A stretch of 64,000 nucleotides of DNA from Crotophaga sulcirostris (taxonomy: Eukaryota; Chordata; Aves; Cuculiformes; Crotophagidae): NCBI GenBank assembly GCA_013397455.1, contig VYZB01000119.1, positions 1,861,079-1,925,078 of the forward strand. Reading direction: 5' to 3'. A program made the position numbers and the translations under genes. The notes under the pieces were generated by a model. The model did not search any database and was not told the DNA's origin. It saw only the letters and a list, made by a program, of their open reading frames with translations. Below, piece after piece: positions 62,301 to 64,000 of the stretch; the stretch's first letter is position 1, and each line of letters opens with the position of its first letter.

Positions 62301-64000
62301 AACTGTTATCCATTTGAATGCAATCACGTGCTGGTGGTCTTTGGCCAGTAATACTGTTGTAGTAATGATTATACTGGAAACACATGGTATGCAGGGCAGG
62401 ATTTATCAGCTCACCAGGCTACTGTCACAATAATTCTCTCTAGAAGTTCCCTACATTTTTTTTTTTGTTCTGATCATGTAAGCTGGTAACGTACATGCAT
62501 GAAAAACATGTTAGAAAACTGCTGCAAAAGATCTTTTCCTGAAGACACTTGTTTGTAAAACTTTCTATTAATCAAACTTGAAAAGCAGGTTTGAAGTGTT
62601 ACTTCATGTCCAGTACTTCAAAGAAAATATATAATTTCTGCATTTTTAGTATTGAACTAAATGGAGGTACCTGGTTCTGGGCCAATATGCACATTCTCCA
62701 GAATTTGGGGTACTTGAGGTCCCTTAACTACCAGTGGCTGTTTCAGTGGGGGGCTCCAATAAAGTACAGAGCCTGGCAGAAGTGCATGAGGAATATGGTT
62801 CTTGGAGGCTTGGTCTCACGAGAGACAACCTGCAGTGGCACAGTCTTGAGCACTGTGAATACCTGGTGTTCTGGTGGTTGAACAGAAGCATAGAATTGTT
62901 ACATATTGTCCTGAGTTGAGAAAGCTTTGCTGCATGTTAAAGTGAAAATGACAAACTAATTTCGTTTTAATGGGTTGTCTCTTCAGTTTTCAGCTTTTTG
63001 AGATTTTTTTTTGAGTTTACAAATATTTTGACACATTGATCCTTGCTGATAAGTTGGGTTTGAGTCTAGGAGTTTAATGTGAAGATACAGGAAAGAAATC
63101 ATTAATTCACATAACTTTCTGATCTGTCCCTTGGTCTTGGAAACAATCTCCAGACCTCAGAAGGTCACACATGGCATAGACAGCCTGCTCAGCTTTGCTT
63201 TCTGTCAGTCTGATATTAAGAGTTAGAAACTTGGGCTGAGTAATTTTATTCCTCTTTTCCTCTAAAAGAGGGTGTTAACTCTATTATAAACACTAAGAAT
63301 ATTGTGTTACCCTTACCGTTTCATTGGATGCGTGTTTTTTTTTTTGGTACAAGCTGTTACTGTTAAATATCTTTGTTTCAACAACACTCTGCTCTTAACC
63401 TCAGCCTTGCTCTACTGTCATTTTAAAAACAGGTCACCAGATGGATCCCACTTTTGTATTCCTACATGTTTTAGGAACCTGTACTGTCATCTGTGCCCAG
63501 TCTGTGTGTTCCTCCAGCACTGCAAGGAAGCCACTTCGAGGGTTAACTGCAAAAGCTGTTGGTGGAATGAAATTTTGCGTGGTGGAAAAGGAAGCACCTT
63601 ATCAAAAGGCACTGCAAGAGTTGAGGTAGATACTGTGGAGTGCCTAATAGTGCAAGCACAGCTTGACAAGTAGAATGGTCCAGCAGGAAATAGATTATGT
63701 AGGGCTTAACTCTGTGAATTGCAGGTTTTTCTTTGTAGTAGTAAATGGAAAAGGGGAATGTTCACCATAGGTGAGGACTGAGCCCTGAATATCAAAAATT
63801 AATTCTTTAAACGACACAAATAATCAGAGGACTTGCGAGATTGCATCTTTGTTTTTTTTCCCAGTTCATAATGGGTTATTTGGTTTCATGCAAAACTCCA
63901 GCAAGTTTTCGGAGGGTTCAATAAATGCTAGTTCTGCTTTCCATGCATGCAGTCATCAAATATATTTTAGAGACAAAAGCTCGCAATACTGTGATTTCTG
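56301..64000. other. Intergenic, no gene recognised
   Basis: 7.7 kb to the window end. It holds a possibly conserved AT-rich stretch (57361-57560) next to a short CpG-bearing patch (57655-57725), and T-runs near 61138-61151 and 62458. Open frames at 59020-59331, 62591-62881 and 63302-63673 are not recognisable. Confidence 0.5.
57361..57770. promoter_or_regulatory. Candidate conserved non-coding element
   Basis: About 200 AT-rich bases with many ATTA/TAAT and ATTTAC words are followed by a short CpG-richer patch (CCGTGCC, AACGGCC, CCCCGCGAG). The texture resembles deeply conserved enhancers; conservation is not shown by this sequence alone. Confidence 0.25.

Noticed and set aside
1..64000. 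tRNA, rRNA, microRNA or CRISPR features
   Set aside because: I saw no cloverleaf, rRNA segment, long hairpin precursor or regular spaced repeats. CRISPR is not expected in a vertebrate.

Overview
The window is nuclear DNA from a vertebrate, almost certainly a bird. Three things point that way. The interspersed repeats are mostly 5'-truncated CR1 LINEs, the dominant avian retroposon. The two recognisable genes are MCTS1 and C1GALT1C1 (COSMC), which are neighbours in amniotes (human Xq24). The GC-rich promoter region of the second gene falls in a run of Ns, a common weak point of avian assemblies. I cannot name the species.

Region 1 (1-8.5 kb): MCTS1 runs on the + strand. Coding exons 2-6 are all present with GT/AG borders and encode residues 5-181 without a break. 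Exon 1, with the start codon, lies left of the window; the first ~350 bases are the downstream side of a CpG-rich, G-rich promoter region. The gene ends at a poly(A) signal at 5666. It is convergent with C1GALT1C1, and about 2.8 kb without a gene separates the two.

Region 2 (8.5-10.9 kb): C1GALT1C1 runs on the - strand. Its whole 318-codon reading frame is in one exon. The 5' untranslated exon(s) and promoter must lie in the CpG-rich block around a 450-N gap (10084-10533).

Region 3 (10.9-64 kb): about 53 kb with no protein-coding exon that I can recognise. It holds about ten CR1 fragments on both strands. Two are over 1 kb and keep reverse-transcriptase sequence. There are two MIR-like SINE relics, one probable solo LTR, simple repeats and several AT-rich stretches that resemble conserved non-coding DNA. 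From the known amniote order, GRIA3 may lie further to the right, so this could be its flanking gene desert; that is inference.

The most notable unexplained item is at about 15.23-15.39 kb. It is a diverged, same-strand copy of the MCTS1 3' UTR, about 9.6 kb downstream of the real one, abutting the 5' end of a CR1. It aligns up to about the parent's cleavage site, and its poly(A) signal is mutated. The two genes are housekeeping genes with unrelated jobs (translation re-initiation with DENR; chaperoning of T-synthase in O-glycosylation). I found no new multi-gene system, and I do not claim one.
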